DNA from: Methylocystis echinoides
GTDB lineage: Bacteria > Pseudomonadota > Alphaproteobacteria > Rhizobiales > Beijerinckiaceae
NCBI RefSeq assembly: GCF_027923385.1
Contig: NZ_BSEC01000005.1
Location: 105,361 to 169,360 of the forward strand
Reading direction: 5' to 3'
DNA: 64,000 bases
Part shown: positions 24,476 through 33,715 of the stretch, in pieces
How positions within the stretch are numbered: the stretch's first letter is position 1
How the letters are laid out: each line of letters opens with the position of its first letter
Translations under genes and position numbers: made by a program
The notes under the pieces: generated by a model
Database searches by the model: none
The model's input: the letters and a program-made list of their open reading frames with translations, nothing else
What the model was told of the DNA's origin: nothing

Positions 24476-25705
24476 CTAGGCGCAGCATGGCCCCAGCGGC
24501 ACCATCATGCAGACACTCCCGGTCCGCATGGCCTCGTTCCACTCAGCAATCAGCTCCTTATACGCCCGGCCTACCGCTCGTGGTCTACGATTAAGGTCGT
24601 AAAGCCCCAGCAGGTTAATCTGCTTGTTATCCTCCCGGAGCGCGGTGTCCCAGTCGACTTGGTCAGTTAGAGAGTACCAGGTGAACCCTAAAATCGGCAC
24701 CCCACTGCTGCGAACATGTAGAACATTCGCCCATTCCTTATATAGCCAGCGAACTGCTTCGTAGCCTTTTGGGCCTTCCTCAAAGTTGGTCTCAGTATGC
24801 ATGACGGGTATCCGGTACCGCCAGTAGTATTGACCGGTGATCTCATTGTAACCGAAGATTTCTCCTGAGAAGGAATCTTTTCCATCTGCTGCTACGTAAT
24901 GCTCATTCGAGCCATAGTAGTCATTGCCCATAATACAGTGTCGCTTCAAGTCCTGACGCATGAAAAAATCATATTCGGCCTCGGTCATACCGTTGTCCAT
25001 GAGGAACCGGAAAATCTCGGTGTCAACGGAGTGACCGTAGTTCAAATCGAGAGAAAGAAATCGTCTCTCGTTTAAGAGATGCGCTCTCGGTACCGCCTTT
25101 GGGCTACTCGGATGAAAATACTCGGAAGATTCGCTCTGTATGAAGATTGCGTCCGGCCGCACGGACAGAATCGCTTTCATCGCAAGCACGTTAGCTTTGA
25201 CGATGTGCTTGACCGCTGTCACAAAAGCTTCGTCAGTATGAAGTTGCTCATTCCACCATCCATAGGCCGCCGAAAACGTCGCGCAGACAAACATTTCATT
25301 GATTGGCGTGAACATCTGCACCCAGGGATAACGCTGAGCGAACGCCTTTGCATAGCTCGCGAAGAGTTCGGGAAAGTCAGGGTTCTGGAAGTCGCCGATC
25401 CAGTCCGGAACCCCAAAATGGCACAGGTCAGCAATAGGGATCAGTCCGCACTTATTCAATTCTGCGAAGGCAAGGTCGGCGAGTTCCCAGTCAAACCGGT
25501 CGGGCCCCAAAAATGTCCTGTATAGAGGCGGTCCGTACCGCAACGCGCCTACCCCAAGTTCCTGGGCCAATGCGAAATCTTCACGCCAAAGCTCATAATG
25601 CCGGCAGGAGGCCATTTCATCGACGCGCTTGCGACCGTTGTTAACGGTCGGGCTACTATTCTCTATCCCGGTGGCGAACAAGAACTGTGGCACGGCAGGA
25701 CCCAC
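24476..25705 (-). CDS. Family 1-type glycoside hydrolase
   Basis: A 409-residue (beta/alpha)8 glycosidase related to GH1 beta-glucosidases. The acid/base Glu lies in MFTPINEMFVCA and the nucleophile Glu in VMHTETNFEEGP. FALAQELGVGALRYGPPLY near the N-terminus and WYSLTDQVDWDTALRED near the C-terminus are also typical. The start is the GTG at 25705; a stop lies 10 codons upstream, so little can be missing. There is no signal peptide. The tail (SVCMMVPLGPCCA) has an unusual Cys cluster. Substrate unknown; relatives often sit in sugar-nucleotide or trehalose clusters. Confidence 0.75.
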   Translation of the reverse strand: MGPAVPQFLFATGIENSSPTVNNGRKRVDEMASCRHYELWREDFALAQELGVGALRYGPPLYRTFLGPDRFDWELADLAFAELNKCGLIPIADLCHFGVPDWIGDFQNPDFPELFASYAKAFAQRYPWVQMFTPINEMFVCATFSAAYGWWNEQLHTDEAFVTAVKHIVKANVLAMKAILSVRPDAIFIQSESSEYFHPSSPKAVPRAHLLNERRFLSLDLNYGHSVDTEIFRFLMDNGMTEAEYDFFMRQDLKRHCIMGNDYYGSNEHYVAADGKDSFSGEIFGYNEITGQYYWRYRIPVMHTETNFEEGPKGYEAVRWLYKEWANVLHVRSSGVPILGFTWYSLTDQVDWDTALREDNKQINLLGLYDLNRRPRAVGRAYKELIAEWNEAMRTGSVCMMVPLGPCCA

Positions 25706-25799
25706 GGAGCCTTGGCCAACGCTTATCTATGGAGCTTTCGGAGGAAAGGGAAGCGACCTCACCTGACATTGCCGAGTCCCCGGCAAAGCTTTCGGCTTT

Positions 25800-26423
25800 C
25801 TACCCAACTGGCGTCGGCCGGGCGCAACCCTGGTAGAAATAGGTGAAGATACGAGGCCCTTGCACATACTGCAGGTGAAGATCTTCAAGCTCAAAACCTG
25901 CCGCCTGGATTAGATCGTCAACCTTGCGATCGAGATGGCAGCCTCCCGAGACGCAACGCCACAGAGGCGTCAGCCGCCGCTGCCAGCGCTCCACCTGATG
26001 ATGGGGCGCAAGGCCATGTTCAACAAACAAGAGCTTGCCTTGTTGTTTTAAAACTCTTCTGATTTCCTTGAGTGCGGCGAGAGGGTCGGGCACGGAGCAG
26101 AGCGTCCAGGTCATCACGACGCTGTCCATGACTTTGTCAGCAAACGGCAGGGTCACCGCGGTGCCTTGGACCAGCCAAGCTGAAACCCCCGCCTCCTTGG
26201 CGCGCTTACGCGCCATTGAGAGCAATCGTGGCGAGGGGTCGAGGCCGATGACGGCGTTAACTTGCTTGCCATATCGTGTGAAATTCAGACCAGAACCGAC
26301 CCCGATTTCCAGGACGCGTCCATAAGCTTGGCCAGCAACTTTCCGGCGATAATCGTCAAGCTGGCTCTGACGCATCGCCAGATCCAACAGCGTAGGGAGC
26401 ACATGACGTTCGTAAAAATTCAT
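25800..26423 (-). CDS. Class I SAM-dependent methyltransferase
   Basis: A 207-residue methyltransferase with motif I VLEIGVGSGLNFTRYG, the SAM-contacting acid in VIGLDPSPRLL, GTAVTLPFADKVMDSVVMTWTLCSVP and LKQQGKLLFVEHGLAPHH. The pattern resembles UbiE/phospholipid methyltransferase-like enzymes that act on membrane substrates. No substrate can be inferred from the context. Translation start ATG at 26423 gives MNFYERHVLPTLLDLAM, the usual start of this group. Confidence 0.8.
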   Translation of the reverse strand: MNFYERHVLPTLLDLAMRQSQLDDYRRKVAGQAYGRVLEIGVGSGLNFTRYGKQVNAVIGLDPSPRLLSMARKRAKEAGVSAWLVQGTAVTLPFADKVMDSVVMTWTLCSVPDPLAALKEIRRVLKQQGKLLFVEHGLAPHHQVERWQRRLTPLWRCVSGGCHLDRKVDDLIQAAGFELEDLHLQYVQGPRIFTYFYQGCARPTPVG

Positions 26424-26512
26424 GATTGCCTCGGCTTCCTCAGCTGAAGGCGCCGTGTCGGAAGCTCAAGACAGGAGTTGGGTGCGGCGCGCTGGCGCCG
26501 CACCTCCGGGAT

Positions 26513-26860
26513 TTATTGTTTCTTACCGCCGTTATAGAGATAAAGGTGGCTTTTCGGGTGTTGGAACTCTGGCAAGTCGAGGAAGGCGCGAATAACATTT
26601 AGATGAAGCAGGGCTTCGTGTTCGTTTCCAGCCTTGCAAAGGTCCTCGGCCTTTTCAAGATGGATTCGCATCGACGTCACTGCCGCCGTTATGTGCTCGT
26701 GACCGCCGATTCCTTTCTCCATAGAACTCGGCTTGCTGCCAGGCTCAAGCTTAAGCGCCGCCCAGTCGCTCTTTGTTTTCTCGATCTCCGCGTTACAGTC
26801 CGCGGCCGCCGTCCCGGCAGTGGCGACGATGATTGCCGCCGCAAAAAGGATAGTCCTCAT
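26513..26860 (-). CDS. Small exported helical protein, family 2 (copy 3)
   Basis: A 115-residue protein with a signal peptide (TILFAAAIIVATAGTAAA). The mature part is helical: DCNAEIEKTKSDWAALKL, GIGGHEHITAAVTSMRIHLEKAEDLCKAGNE, HEALLHLNVIRAFLDLP, then EFQHPKSHLYLYNGGKK. Two cysteines and four to five His are conserved in the relatives. The nearest relative is the next gene (27262-27621); decayed copies lie at 9211-9504 and 19872-20125. I do not recognise a named family. Location near a Cu-type RND pump suggests a periplasmic accessory protein (inference). Confidence 0.65.
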   Translation of the reverse strand: MRTILFAAAIIVATAGTAAADCNAEIEKTKSDWAALKLEPGSKPSSMEKGIGGHEHITAAVTSMRIHLEKAEDLCKAGNEHEALLHLNVIRAFLDLPEFQHPKSHLYLYNGGKKQ

Positions 26861-27261
26861 CCCTATGCGCCCCTCTTTAAATCTCGTGGTTATTGACTAG
26901 GCTACGCATAGGAACCTAGCACCCGGCGCAGCGGGAACAAGCCCAATTGTAAGGCGCCCACCCCGCGGTCTTAATGCATCGAGCCCTTCCATGAGCTGAC
27001 GGAGAGCGATCATGAGATAAGGATCCCGGGGGGGGGTCGGTCACCCAGCTTTTCGATCCGCTCGACTCGTCACTATTCGAGGAAGGCCGGTGTCGACCAC
27101 CCGGGGGCTCGGTAGTCCGCGAGAGGCAACCTTTACGATCGTCGTTGAAACGCGCGTTTGATCCGTTTTAGCATTTATAACCTCAGCTCGCGTGAAGCCG
27201 AGGCGCAACGTAAAGTCTCGAGCTGTTGAACTCTTGCAAGGGCTTCTTGCGCAAGCAAGAC
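26861..27261. other. Intergenic region, no gene seen
   Basis: About 400 bases with no supportable frame. It contains an eight-G run (27028-27035) and, near 27230-27258, a small hairpin-like CTTGCAAGGGCTTCTTGCG sequence just downstream of the operon end; this may terminate the system B transcript, but the T-tract is poor. Confidence 0.35.
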
Positions 27262-27621
27262 TTACCTTTTGCCGCCTTTATAGAGGTAAAAATGGCTCGT
27301 CGGATGCTGGAGTTCAGGAAGGTCTAGGAATGCCCTGATGATGTTGACATGCAGCAGGGCCTCATGTTCGTTCCCCACATTGCAGAGATCCTCCGCTTCA
27401 CCTAAATGGAACCTCATCGAGGAGAGCGCAGCGGTGAAGTGCTCATGGCCACGGATCCCTTTGGATGACGCGCCGGGTTTGCTCGGCGTCAGCTTTAGCG
27501 CCGCCCAGTCTCTCTTTGTCTTCTCGATTTCAGCGTAACAGTCCGCGACCGCCGTCCCGGTGGTAAAGGCGACGATCGCCGCCGCAAGAAGGATTGCTGG
27601 CATCGCTAACGCCCGTTTCAT
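27262..27621 (-). CDS. Small exported helical protein, family 2 (copy 4), last gene of RND operon B
   Basis: A 119-residue protein with a signal peptide (AILLAAAIVAFTTGTAVA) and the family pattern DCYAEIEKTKRDWAALKL, GIRGHEHFTAALSSMRFHLGEAEDLCNVGNE, HEALLHVNIIRAFLDLP, ELQHPTSHFYLYKGGKR. Its ATG overlaps the cusA stop (ATGA at 27618-27621), so it is translated with the pump. This coupling is the strongest hint to its role: a periplasmic partner of the Cu/Ag pump. Not recognised as a named family. Confidence 0.72.
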   Translation of the reverse strand: MKRALAMPAILLAAAIVAFTTGTAVADCYAEIEKTKRDWAALKLTPSKPGASSKGIRGHEHFTAALSSMRFHLGEAEDLCNVGNEHEALLHVNIIRAFLDLPELQHPTSHFYLYKGGKR

Positions 27622-30600
27622 ACCCGTTCCGGTGCGCTAACCGCTGTGCTACGCACCTCCGCCCACCATTTCCAAATCACGTAGATCGCCGGATAGATCA
27701 GCAACTCCAGAATGAAACTCGTGATTACGCCGCCGACCATCGGAGCGGCGATCCGTTTCATGACATCGGAACCGGCGCCGCCGCCCCACATGATCGGCAA
27801 TAGACCCATGAGGATGGCGAGGACGGTCATCATTTTCGGGCGCACGCGCTGCACGGCGCCCTCCATCACCGAGCCTTCGAGATCGGCAAGGCTATTCATT
27901 CGGTTCTCGCGCTTCCAACGATCGAAGGCGACGTCCAAATAAAGCAGCATCACCATGCCCGTTTCCGCATCCACGCCTGCGAGGGCGATAATTCCGACCC
28001 AGACGGCGACGCTGAGGTTGTAGCCCAGCGCCCAAAGCAACAGGAACGCGCCCACAAGCGAGAAGGGCACCGCCGCCATGACGATAAGCACCTTAGGGAG
28101 CGAGCGGGCGTTTAAGTAGAGAAGCACCGCGATCAAAAACAGCGTGATCGGGATGACGTATTTCAACATCTGCCCGGAGCGCTGCATGCCTTCGAAGGAT
28201 CCGCTCCACTCGAGCCGATAACCGGATGGAAGCTTCACCATTTCGGCGACAGCCTTTCTCGCATCATCCAAGTAACTGCCCGTGTCGCGGCCTGCGATGT
28301 CGACATAAACGTAGCCAACGAGTTGGGCCGCTTCGCTTTTGATCAGAGTCGGGCCATCAACGAAGCGGATATCTGCAAGCTCCTCCAACGGAACCTGCGC
28401 TCCGGTGGGGGTGGAGACGAGCACCCGCCGGAGTTTGTTGATGTCATCGCGCAGTTCGCGCCCATAACGGACATTTACCGGGAAGCGCTGGCGTCCTTCG
28501 ATGGTCTGAGTCAAATTCGAGCCGCCGACCGCCGCAACGATGACGTCCTGCACGTCCATCACCGAGAGGCCGTAGCGCGCAATTGCCGCGCGATTGATGT
28601 CGAAGTCCAAGTAATAGCCCTGGCTCACGCGCTCAGCGAAAGCGCTGCGCGTTCCTGGCACCGTGTTAACCGCCGCTTCGACTTCGGATAGAATGCGGCC
28701 AATCTCAGTCAGCTTCGGCCCATAGACCTTCACGCCAATGGGCGTTCGTATGCCGGTCGAAAGCATGTCGATGCGCGCCTTGATGGGCATCGTCCAGCTG
28801 TTGGAAAATCCCGGCACACTCGCCTTCATCACCGCATTCATCTCGGCAATCAGTTTCTCTGGAGTCATCCCAGCCCGCCACTGATCCGCCGGCTTCAGGT
28901 TGATGACGGTCTCGACCATCTCCAGCGGTGCGGGGTCGGTTGCGCTGTTGGAGCGACCCGCCTTGGCGAACACGCTCGCCACTTCGGGGAAGCCCATCAG
29001 AATCTTGTCTTGCTCCTGGATAGTTTCTTTCATGGTCTGGATCGACGACCCTGGCAGCGTCGCCGGCATGAAGAGGAGCGACTCTTCCCATAACGGCGGC
29101 ATAAACTCACTGCCCAGACTGGCGTAGATTGGGGCTATTGACGCGATCGCAAGCAGCCCCAGAACCACCATCCCATATCGAAATTTGAGCGCCATCCGCG
29201 CGACCGGGCGGTAGAGCCAGATTAGCAGGCGGTTGACCGGGTTCGCTTCCTCCGGCGGCACTCGACCTCGAATTAGGAGGGTCATGAGGAACGGCGTGAC
29301 GGTGATTGACAGTATCGCCGCGAAAAACATGCTAAAGGATTTCGTATAGGCGAGCGGCTTGAACATTCGCCCTTCCTGATCCTGAAGGGCGAAGACCGGC
29401 AGGAAGCTGACGGTGATGATCAGCAACGAGAAGAACAGCGACGGCCCAACCTCACGCCCTGCCGCAATTAGAACCTCGAGGCGAGGCAGGCGCTCAGCCG
29501 GGGGTTTGGCGTCCTCGCGCTCAATGTGTTTAAGAGCATTTTCGATCATCACAATGGCGGCGTCGACCATGGCGCCAATGGCGATCGCGATGCCGCCGAG
29601 GCTCATGATATTGCTCGTGAGCCCGATCCATTGCATCGCCACCAAGGCCATCAATACCGCGAGCGGCAGCGTGATGATGGCGACGAGCGCGCTCCGTACA
29701 TGAAACAAAAATACTAGACAAACTAGGCTGACAATGACGCTCTCCTCGATCAGCCTATCGCGGAGCGTCTTGACAGAATGTGCTATGAGTTCGGAGCGGT
29801 CATAGGTTATGACAAGTTCGACGCCTTCCGGCAGTGAGGGCTGAACAGTGGTCTTGATCGCCTCTTTGACGCGGTCCAATACGCCGTAGACGCTCTCGCC
29901 AAACCGAACGACGACGATCCCACCGGCCACATCGCCCATGCCATTTAGATCGGCGACGCCCCGGCGGATGTCAGGGCCGATCTGGACAAAGCCGATGTCG
30001 CGGACGAGAATGGGCGTGCCATCGGCTTGCGCCCCGACAGCGATGTTTTCAATATCAATGGGCGTCTGAATATAGCCTCTGCCGCGGACCATGTACTCGC
30101 GGCCGGTGAATTCAAGCACGCGCCCGCCGACCTCCTGGTTGCTGCGGCGAACCTGGTCGACAACTTTGTTGATGGGGATCTTGTAGGCGAGGAGTTTATC
30201 TGGATCGATCGTGACTTGGTATTGTTTGACCAGACCGCCGATCGGCGCGACCTCAGCGACGCCGGGAACAGCGCGCAATTGGTATTGCACCTGCCAGTCC
30301 TGCAGCGTCCGCAAGTCAGCTAACGAATGTTTGCCTGTTTTGTCGATAAGCGCATATTCCAGCGCCCAACCGACGCCGGTGGCGTCCGGTCCGAGCTTTG
30401 GCGAAACCCCCTGCGGCAGCTTGTCCGCCATGCCACTGAGATACTCTAGCACGCGGGTGCGCGCCCAGTAGAGATCCGTGCCATCTTCGAAGATCACGTA
30501 CACCAGCGACTCGCCATAAAAGCTGCTCGCGCGTACGGCTTTGACATGCGACGTCGACAACAACTGCGTCACGATGGGGTAGGTGATCTGGTCCTCGACG

Positions 30601-30779
30601 ATGTTCGGACTGCGGTCCTCCCATTGAGTAGCGACGATCACCTGCACATCAGAGACGTCCGGTAGCGCGTCAAGCGGCGTCTTGACGATCGCCCATAAGC
30701 CAGCGCCCAGAATTGCAAGCGCCATCAGGAGAATCAGGAAGGCGTTGCGGGCGCTAAATTCGATTATTCGGGCAATCAT
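27618..30779 (-). CDS. cusA: CusA/CzcA-type RND metal efflux pump, system B
   Basis: A 1053-residue heavy-metal RND pump. Start at the ATG 30779 (MIARIIEFSARNAFLILLM); the open frame extends 48 codons further upstream, but that part reads into the cusB-cusA gap and is not pump-like. The span-4 motif GGIAIAIGAMVDAAIVMIENALKHIE again fits Cu/Ag pumps. Other landmarks: PLDALPDVSDVQVIVATQWEDRSP, GSEFMPPLWEESLLFMPATLPG, and RVRPKMMTVLAILMGLLPIMWGGGAGSDVMKR. Proton-driven metal export with the adaptor and channel upstream. Confidence 0.9.
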   Translation of the reverse strand: MIARIIEFSARNAFLILLMALAILGAGLWAIVKTPLDALPDVSDVQVIVATQWEDRSPNIVEDQITYPIVTQLLSTSHVKAVRASSFYGESLVYVIFEDGTDLYWARTRVLEYLSGMADKLPQGVSPKLGPDATGVGWALEYALIDKTGKHSLADLRTLQDWQVQYQLRAVPGVAEVAPIGGLVKQYQVTIDPDKLLAYKIPINKVVDQVRRSNQEVGGRVLEFTGREYMVRGRGYIQTPIDIENIAVGAQADGTPILVRDIGFVQIGPDIRRGVADLNGMGDVAGGIVVVRFGESVYGVLDRVKEAIKTTVQPSLPEGVELVITYDRSELIAHSVKTLRDRLIEESVIVSLVCLVFLFHVRSALVAIITLPLAVLMALVAMQWIGLTSNIMSLGGIAIAIGAMVDAAIVMIENALKHIEREDAKPPAERLPRLEVLIAAGREVGPSLFFSLLIITVSFLPVFALQDQEGRMFKPLAYTKSFSMFFAAILSITVTPFLMTLLIRGRVPPEEANPVNRLLIWLYRPVARMALKFRYGMVVLGLLAIASIAPIYASLGSEFMPPLWEESLLFMPATLPGSSIQTMKETIQEQDKILMGFPEVASVFAKAGRSNSATDPAPLEMVETVINLKPADQWRAGMTPEKLIAEMNAVMKASVPGFSNSWTMPIKARIDMLSTGIRTPIGVKVYGPKLTEIGRILSEVEAAVNTVPGTRSAFAERVSQGYYLDFDINRAAIARYGLSVMDVQDVIVAAVGGSNLTQTIEGRQRFPVNVRYGRELRDDINKLRRVLVSTPTGAQVPLEELADIRFVDGPTLIKSEAAQLVGYVYVDIAGRDTGSYLDDARKAVAEMVKLPSGYRLEWSGSFEGMQRSGQMLKYVIPITLFLIAVLLYLNARSLPKVLIVMAAVPFSLVGAFLLLWALGYNLSVAVWVGIIALAGVDAETGMVMLLYLDVAFDRWKRENRMNSLADLEGSVMEGAVQRVRPKMMTVLAILMGLLPIMWGGGAGSDVMKRIAAPMVGGVITSFILELLIYPAIYVIWKWWAEVRSTAVSAPERV

Positions 30780-30822
30780 CGATGACCCCTGAAGTCTGGC
30801 TGCGGGCAACCGTTGGAGCGGC

Positions 30823-32088
30823 TCAATGGCCCATTCTTGAGTGGTCGGGCGCTGGCGGCGCCGCCTTGCCGTCGCCAAGCTGTTCGGGCGGCTTGGGCGC
30901 GTTTTGCTCGCCGCCTCCGCCATGCTGCATCCCGGCCATGCTCCCCCCGCCAGCTCGCAGCCTGCTTTCCGAGTCGATGAGGAAATTTGCGGACGTGACC
31001 ACTTCCTCCCCTTCCCTCAGACCTTGGAGAACTTGAAACCGGCTGTCGAACGGGAGCGGACTAATCTTCACTTCCACCGGAGCGAAGCGGTCGACGGAGA
31101 CCGCCTTGAACGCTATGTCACGCTCGCCCGTTCGAATAACCGCGGATGTCGGCACGGTTAGACCCGTCCCCATTGAGTGCGAGATAAAGACATTGGAAAA
31201 CATGCCAGGTTTGATAATGCCGTCAGGGTTTTTGAGTTCGACTCGAACCTGAACGGTGCGCGCAGCCTCTTCCACGACGGGTTCAATAAACACGACCTTG
31301 CCGTCGAAAGACCGGTCCACCAAAGAGGGAAACGTCACTTTGGCCGGCATCCCCAATTCGATGTGCGGCAACTCATACGCGAATACTTTCGCCTGCACCC
31401 AGACCGTTGACAAGTCTGCGACGACGTAGAGTTCTGCCTGAGGCATCACATATTGGCCCTCAAACGCCTTCTTTTCGAGAATGGTGCCGGAGATTGGGCT
31501 TCTCAGGATAAGCGATTTGCTGGGCCTGCCAGTTCGCTCCAACTCGTCGATGGTCGATTTCGGAACATCCCATAACGCTAAGCGTTGTCGTGTGGTTTCC
31601 ACGACTGTACGCTGGGCCTCAGAAGGGGCAGTCCGGCTGTATTGCAACGCGGCGAGGAACTCTCGTTGGGCAGCGAAAAAAGCAGGGCTGTAGATTGAAA
31701 GCATCGGGTCCCCGGCTTTGACTTTCTGCCCGGTGACGGCGATGAACAGCTTCTCGACCCAGCCCTCGGTTTTTATATGGATATGGGCGATCTTTGTTTC
31801 ATTCGGTCGGACGATTCCAACCGTGCGAATGTTCATCATCAACTGGGTTTTTTCGACGCGGCCAATCGTGACGCCGATCCGCTGTTGGACTTCCTGCGCG
31901 ATTTGGACCTCGGCATATCCGGAAGGCAGTGGAGGGCCGGACGATGGGGGAGCGCTGGTTGGTGGCATGCTCATCCCCGGCATTTGATGCCCGCTATGGT
32001 CCTGCGCCCCCCCGATGGTGGCGGCTACAATCGCCAACAGCACAACCGCTAACCCGCCGAGGCTTAGATATCGCGTCAATGGCAGCAT
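30823..32088 (-). CDS. cusB: CusB-type periplasmic adaptor, system B
   Basis: A 421-residue membrane-fusion protein starting at the ATG 32088 (MLPLTRYLSLGGLAVVLLAI). After the membrane anchor comes a short His/Met-rich segment (DHSGHQMPGMSMPP) likely to bind Cu(I). The adaptor core follows: EVQQRIGVTIGRVEKTQLMMNIRTVG, TEGWVEKLFIAVTGQKVKAGDPMLSIYSPA, LILRSPISGTILEKKAFEGQYV, VQVRVELKNPDGIIKPGMFSNV, EEVVTSANFLIDSESRL. A second His/Met/Gly-rich stretch (GGGSMAGMQHGGGG) ends the protein. No separate heavy-metal-binding domains, unlike system A. Confidence 0.9.
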   Translation of the reverse strand: MLPLTRYLSLGGLAVVLLAIVAATIGGAQDHSGHQMPGMSMPPTSAPPSSGPPLPSGYAEVQIAQEVQQRIGVTIGRVEKTQLMMNIRTVGIVRPNETKIAHIHIKTEGWVEKLFIAVTGQKVKAGDPMLSIYSPAFFAAQREFLAALQYSRTAPSEAQRTVVETTRQRLALWDVPKSTIDELERTGRPSKSLILRSPISGTILEKKAFEGQYVMPQAELYVVADLSTVWVQAKVFAYELPHIELGMPAKVTFPSLVDRSFDGKVVFIEPVVEEAARTVQVRVELKNPDGIIKPGMFSNVFISHSMGTGLTVPTSAVIRTGERDIAFKAVSVDRFAPVEVKISPLPFDSRFQVLQGLREGEEVVTSANFLIDSESRLRAGGGSMAGMQHGGGGEQNAPKPPEQLGDGKAAPPAPDHSRMGH

Positions 32089-32101
32089 CAAAGCCTCGCT
32101 T

Positions 32102-33499
32102 CTACGGCTTGTATTGTGGCGCCACGGGCTGCGGCTCGGTCGTCGCGATAAGCGCCGGCCTTCCGAGCGTTTCAATATCGACGCCTGCGATCGCTTCGAT
32201 CTCGGCGAGCCGCCTTTCCCGCTCGATTCTTGCTTCCGCGACGAGCCGGCGGATGCTGATATAGGTTCGCTTACTGTCGATCAGGTCGGCGAAGGCGACA
32301 GTGCCAGCGGCATAGGCTTCTCGCGAGCTGTTGAGCAATTGATCAACGAGGGGAGTCAAACGCCGATGGAAGAAGCTCGTCTGGCGCTCGGCGTTGCGCA
32401 TGAAATAGAGCGCCGCGACAAAGCTGGCGGCTCGGTCCTTCTCTGTCTGGCGAATCACGGCCTGAGCAGAGCGAACCATTGCCTCGGCGTTGTCAATGGA
32501 GGCTTGGATCTGTGGCAAAGTGGTCGGCAGCATCACCATCGCCCCAACTGTCTGCGAAATGCTGCCGTTGACGCTGAACGTTGGGCTGATGTCTGGCAAA
32601 TAGGCGAGAAGCGCCTGCTCTACCGCGTTTTGGCGTCCAGCGACCTGGCGGGCGAGAGCCGCTAATTCTGGATTGCGGTCAACCGCGATAGCAATCAGCC
32701 GCGCATCGTCACGAATTACCGAGCGTGGCGGCGGCAAACCGGCAACCTCGAGCGGCGCATTGGGGTCGCGGGCGAGAAGACCGTTCAGCACGCTACGCGC
32801 CGCACGGACCTCCGCCTCCAAGTTGCGCAGGTTGTTTTTCGCCAACTCTGAGTCCGTCTCTACCTTCAACAAATCCTGCAGCGGCGCGCCGGCTTGCGCG
32901 CGAGCTGCCGCGGACGCGGAGAGTTGCTTGAGCAGATTGATATTATCTCGCTCGATACGAGCTCGCTCTGCGGCGAGGGCGAGATCGAGATAGGCATTAA
33001 GGACGCGCCTTTGAAGATCAAATTTAGCGGTTCTGAACCTTTCGCCGGTCTCTCTCGCCGCCTCGAACGCCACCCGTCCCGCAGCCTCCACTTTTATGGG
33101 AAGCTGCAAATTCATCGACGGATCGAAACCCGCGCTGATCGTCATGCGATCCCAGGCTTTCATGTTCTCCCGCGAGAACATGTAGCTATAGCTAAGCGCT
33201 ACCCTGCTGTTGGGCCAGGCCGCTGCCTGATTGACCTGGATCAGCGCCCCTTTCCAGTTGAAATAAGCCGACTCGAGGTCGCCATTGGCGAGAAAGGCCC
33301 GACAAAGCATGTCTTGCCAGCTTGGCCGAAGCGGCAACTCGGGAAGCTCCCGCAGTTCCTGAGGAATTTCGAACGCCGCGCCGGTCGCCGCCAGCTTTTC
33401 CTGCTCTTCGACGATCCCCGGCGGCGCAAGAACGCACCCGCTCAGGGCCGGCAGGCTGCCTAGGAAGCAGATCAGAAGAGCAACGCGGCAGGGAAGCAT
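32102..33499 (-). CDS. cusC: TolC-family outer-membrane lipoprotein channel, system B
   Basis: A 465-residue outer-membrane factor. The signal peptide ends in LSGC, a lipobox, so the protein is probably lipidated like CusC. Helical repeats: RFRTAKFDLQRRVLNAYLDLALAAERARIE, ARAQAGAPLQDLLKVETDSELAKNN, and later AVDRNPELAALARQVAGRQNAVEQ, REAYAAGTVAFADLIDSKRTYIS. It is the first gene of the operon cusC-cusB-cusA-family 2. The 216-base gap to atpG upstream should hold the promoter; no clear box was assigned. Confidence 0.87.
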   Translation of the reverse strand: MLPCRVALLICFLGSLPALSGCVLAPPGIVEEQEKLAATGAAFEIPQELRELPELPLRPSWQDMLCRAFLANGDLESAYFNWKGALIQVNQAAAWPNSRVALSYSYMFSRENMKAWDRMTISAGFDPSMNLQLPIKVEAAGRVAFEAARETGERFRTAKFDLQRRVLNAYLDLALAAERARIERDNINLLKQLSASAAARAQAGAPLQDLLKVETDSELAKNNLRNLEAEVRAARSVLNGLLARDPNAPLEVAGLPPPRSVIRDDARLIAIAVDRNPELAALARQVAGRQNAVEQALLAYLPDISPTFSVNGSISQTVGAMVMLPTTLPQIQASIDNAEAMVRSAQAVIRQTEKDRAASFVAALYFMRNAERQTSFFHRRLTPLVDQLLNSSREAYAAGTVAFADLIDSKRTYISIRRLVAEARIERERRLAEIEAIAGVDIETLGRPALIATTEPQPVAPQYKP

Positions 33500-33715
33500 T
33501 TCAACTGTATCGCCGAGGCGGCGGCGCCCTGTCTAGCGCAAGAGGAGCTTTTCAGGCGGCGCGGAAGCGGATCTCCACAAGATGCGGCGGGCGCCACGCA
33601 AAAGCTGCAACCCCGGTCAGACCCTCGCCGACGTTCTCGACGCATGGCGGCGTTTCGCCGAAGAAGTTGCAGAGCACCTCCCGGGCAAACCCGATCCTTC
33701 AATATCGGTCTCGGT

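Noticed and set aside
30779..30923. Extended N-terminus of cusA B
   Set aside because: The extra 48 codons are basic, have no homology and would precede the membrane span typical of the first residues of RND pumps.
30823..31161. Plus-strand frames opposite cusB B and around the cusA B start
   Set aside because: They disagree with the three certain genes of the operon and lack ribosome-binding sites.
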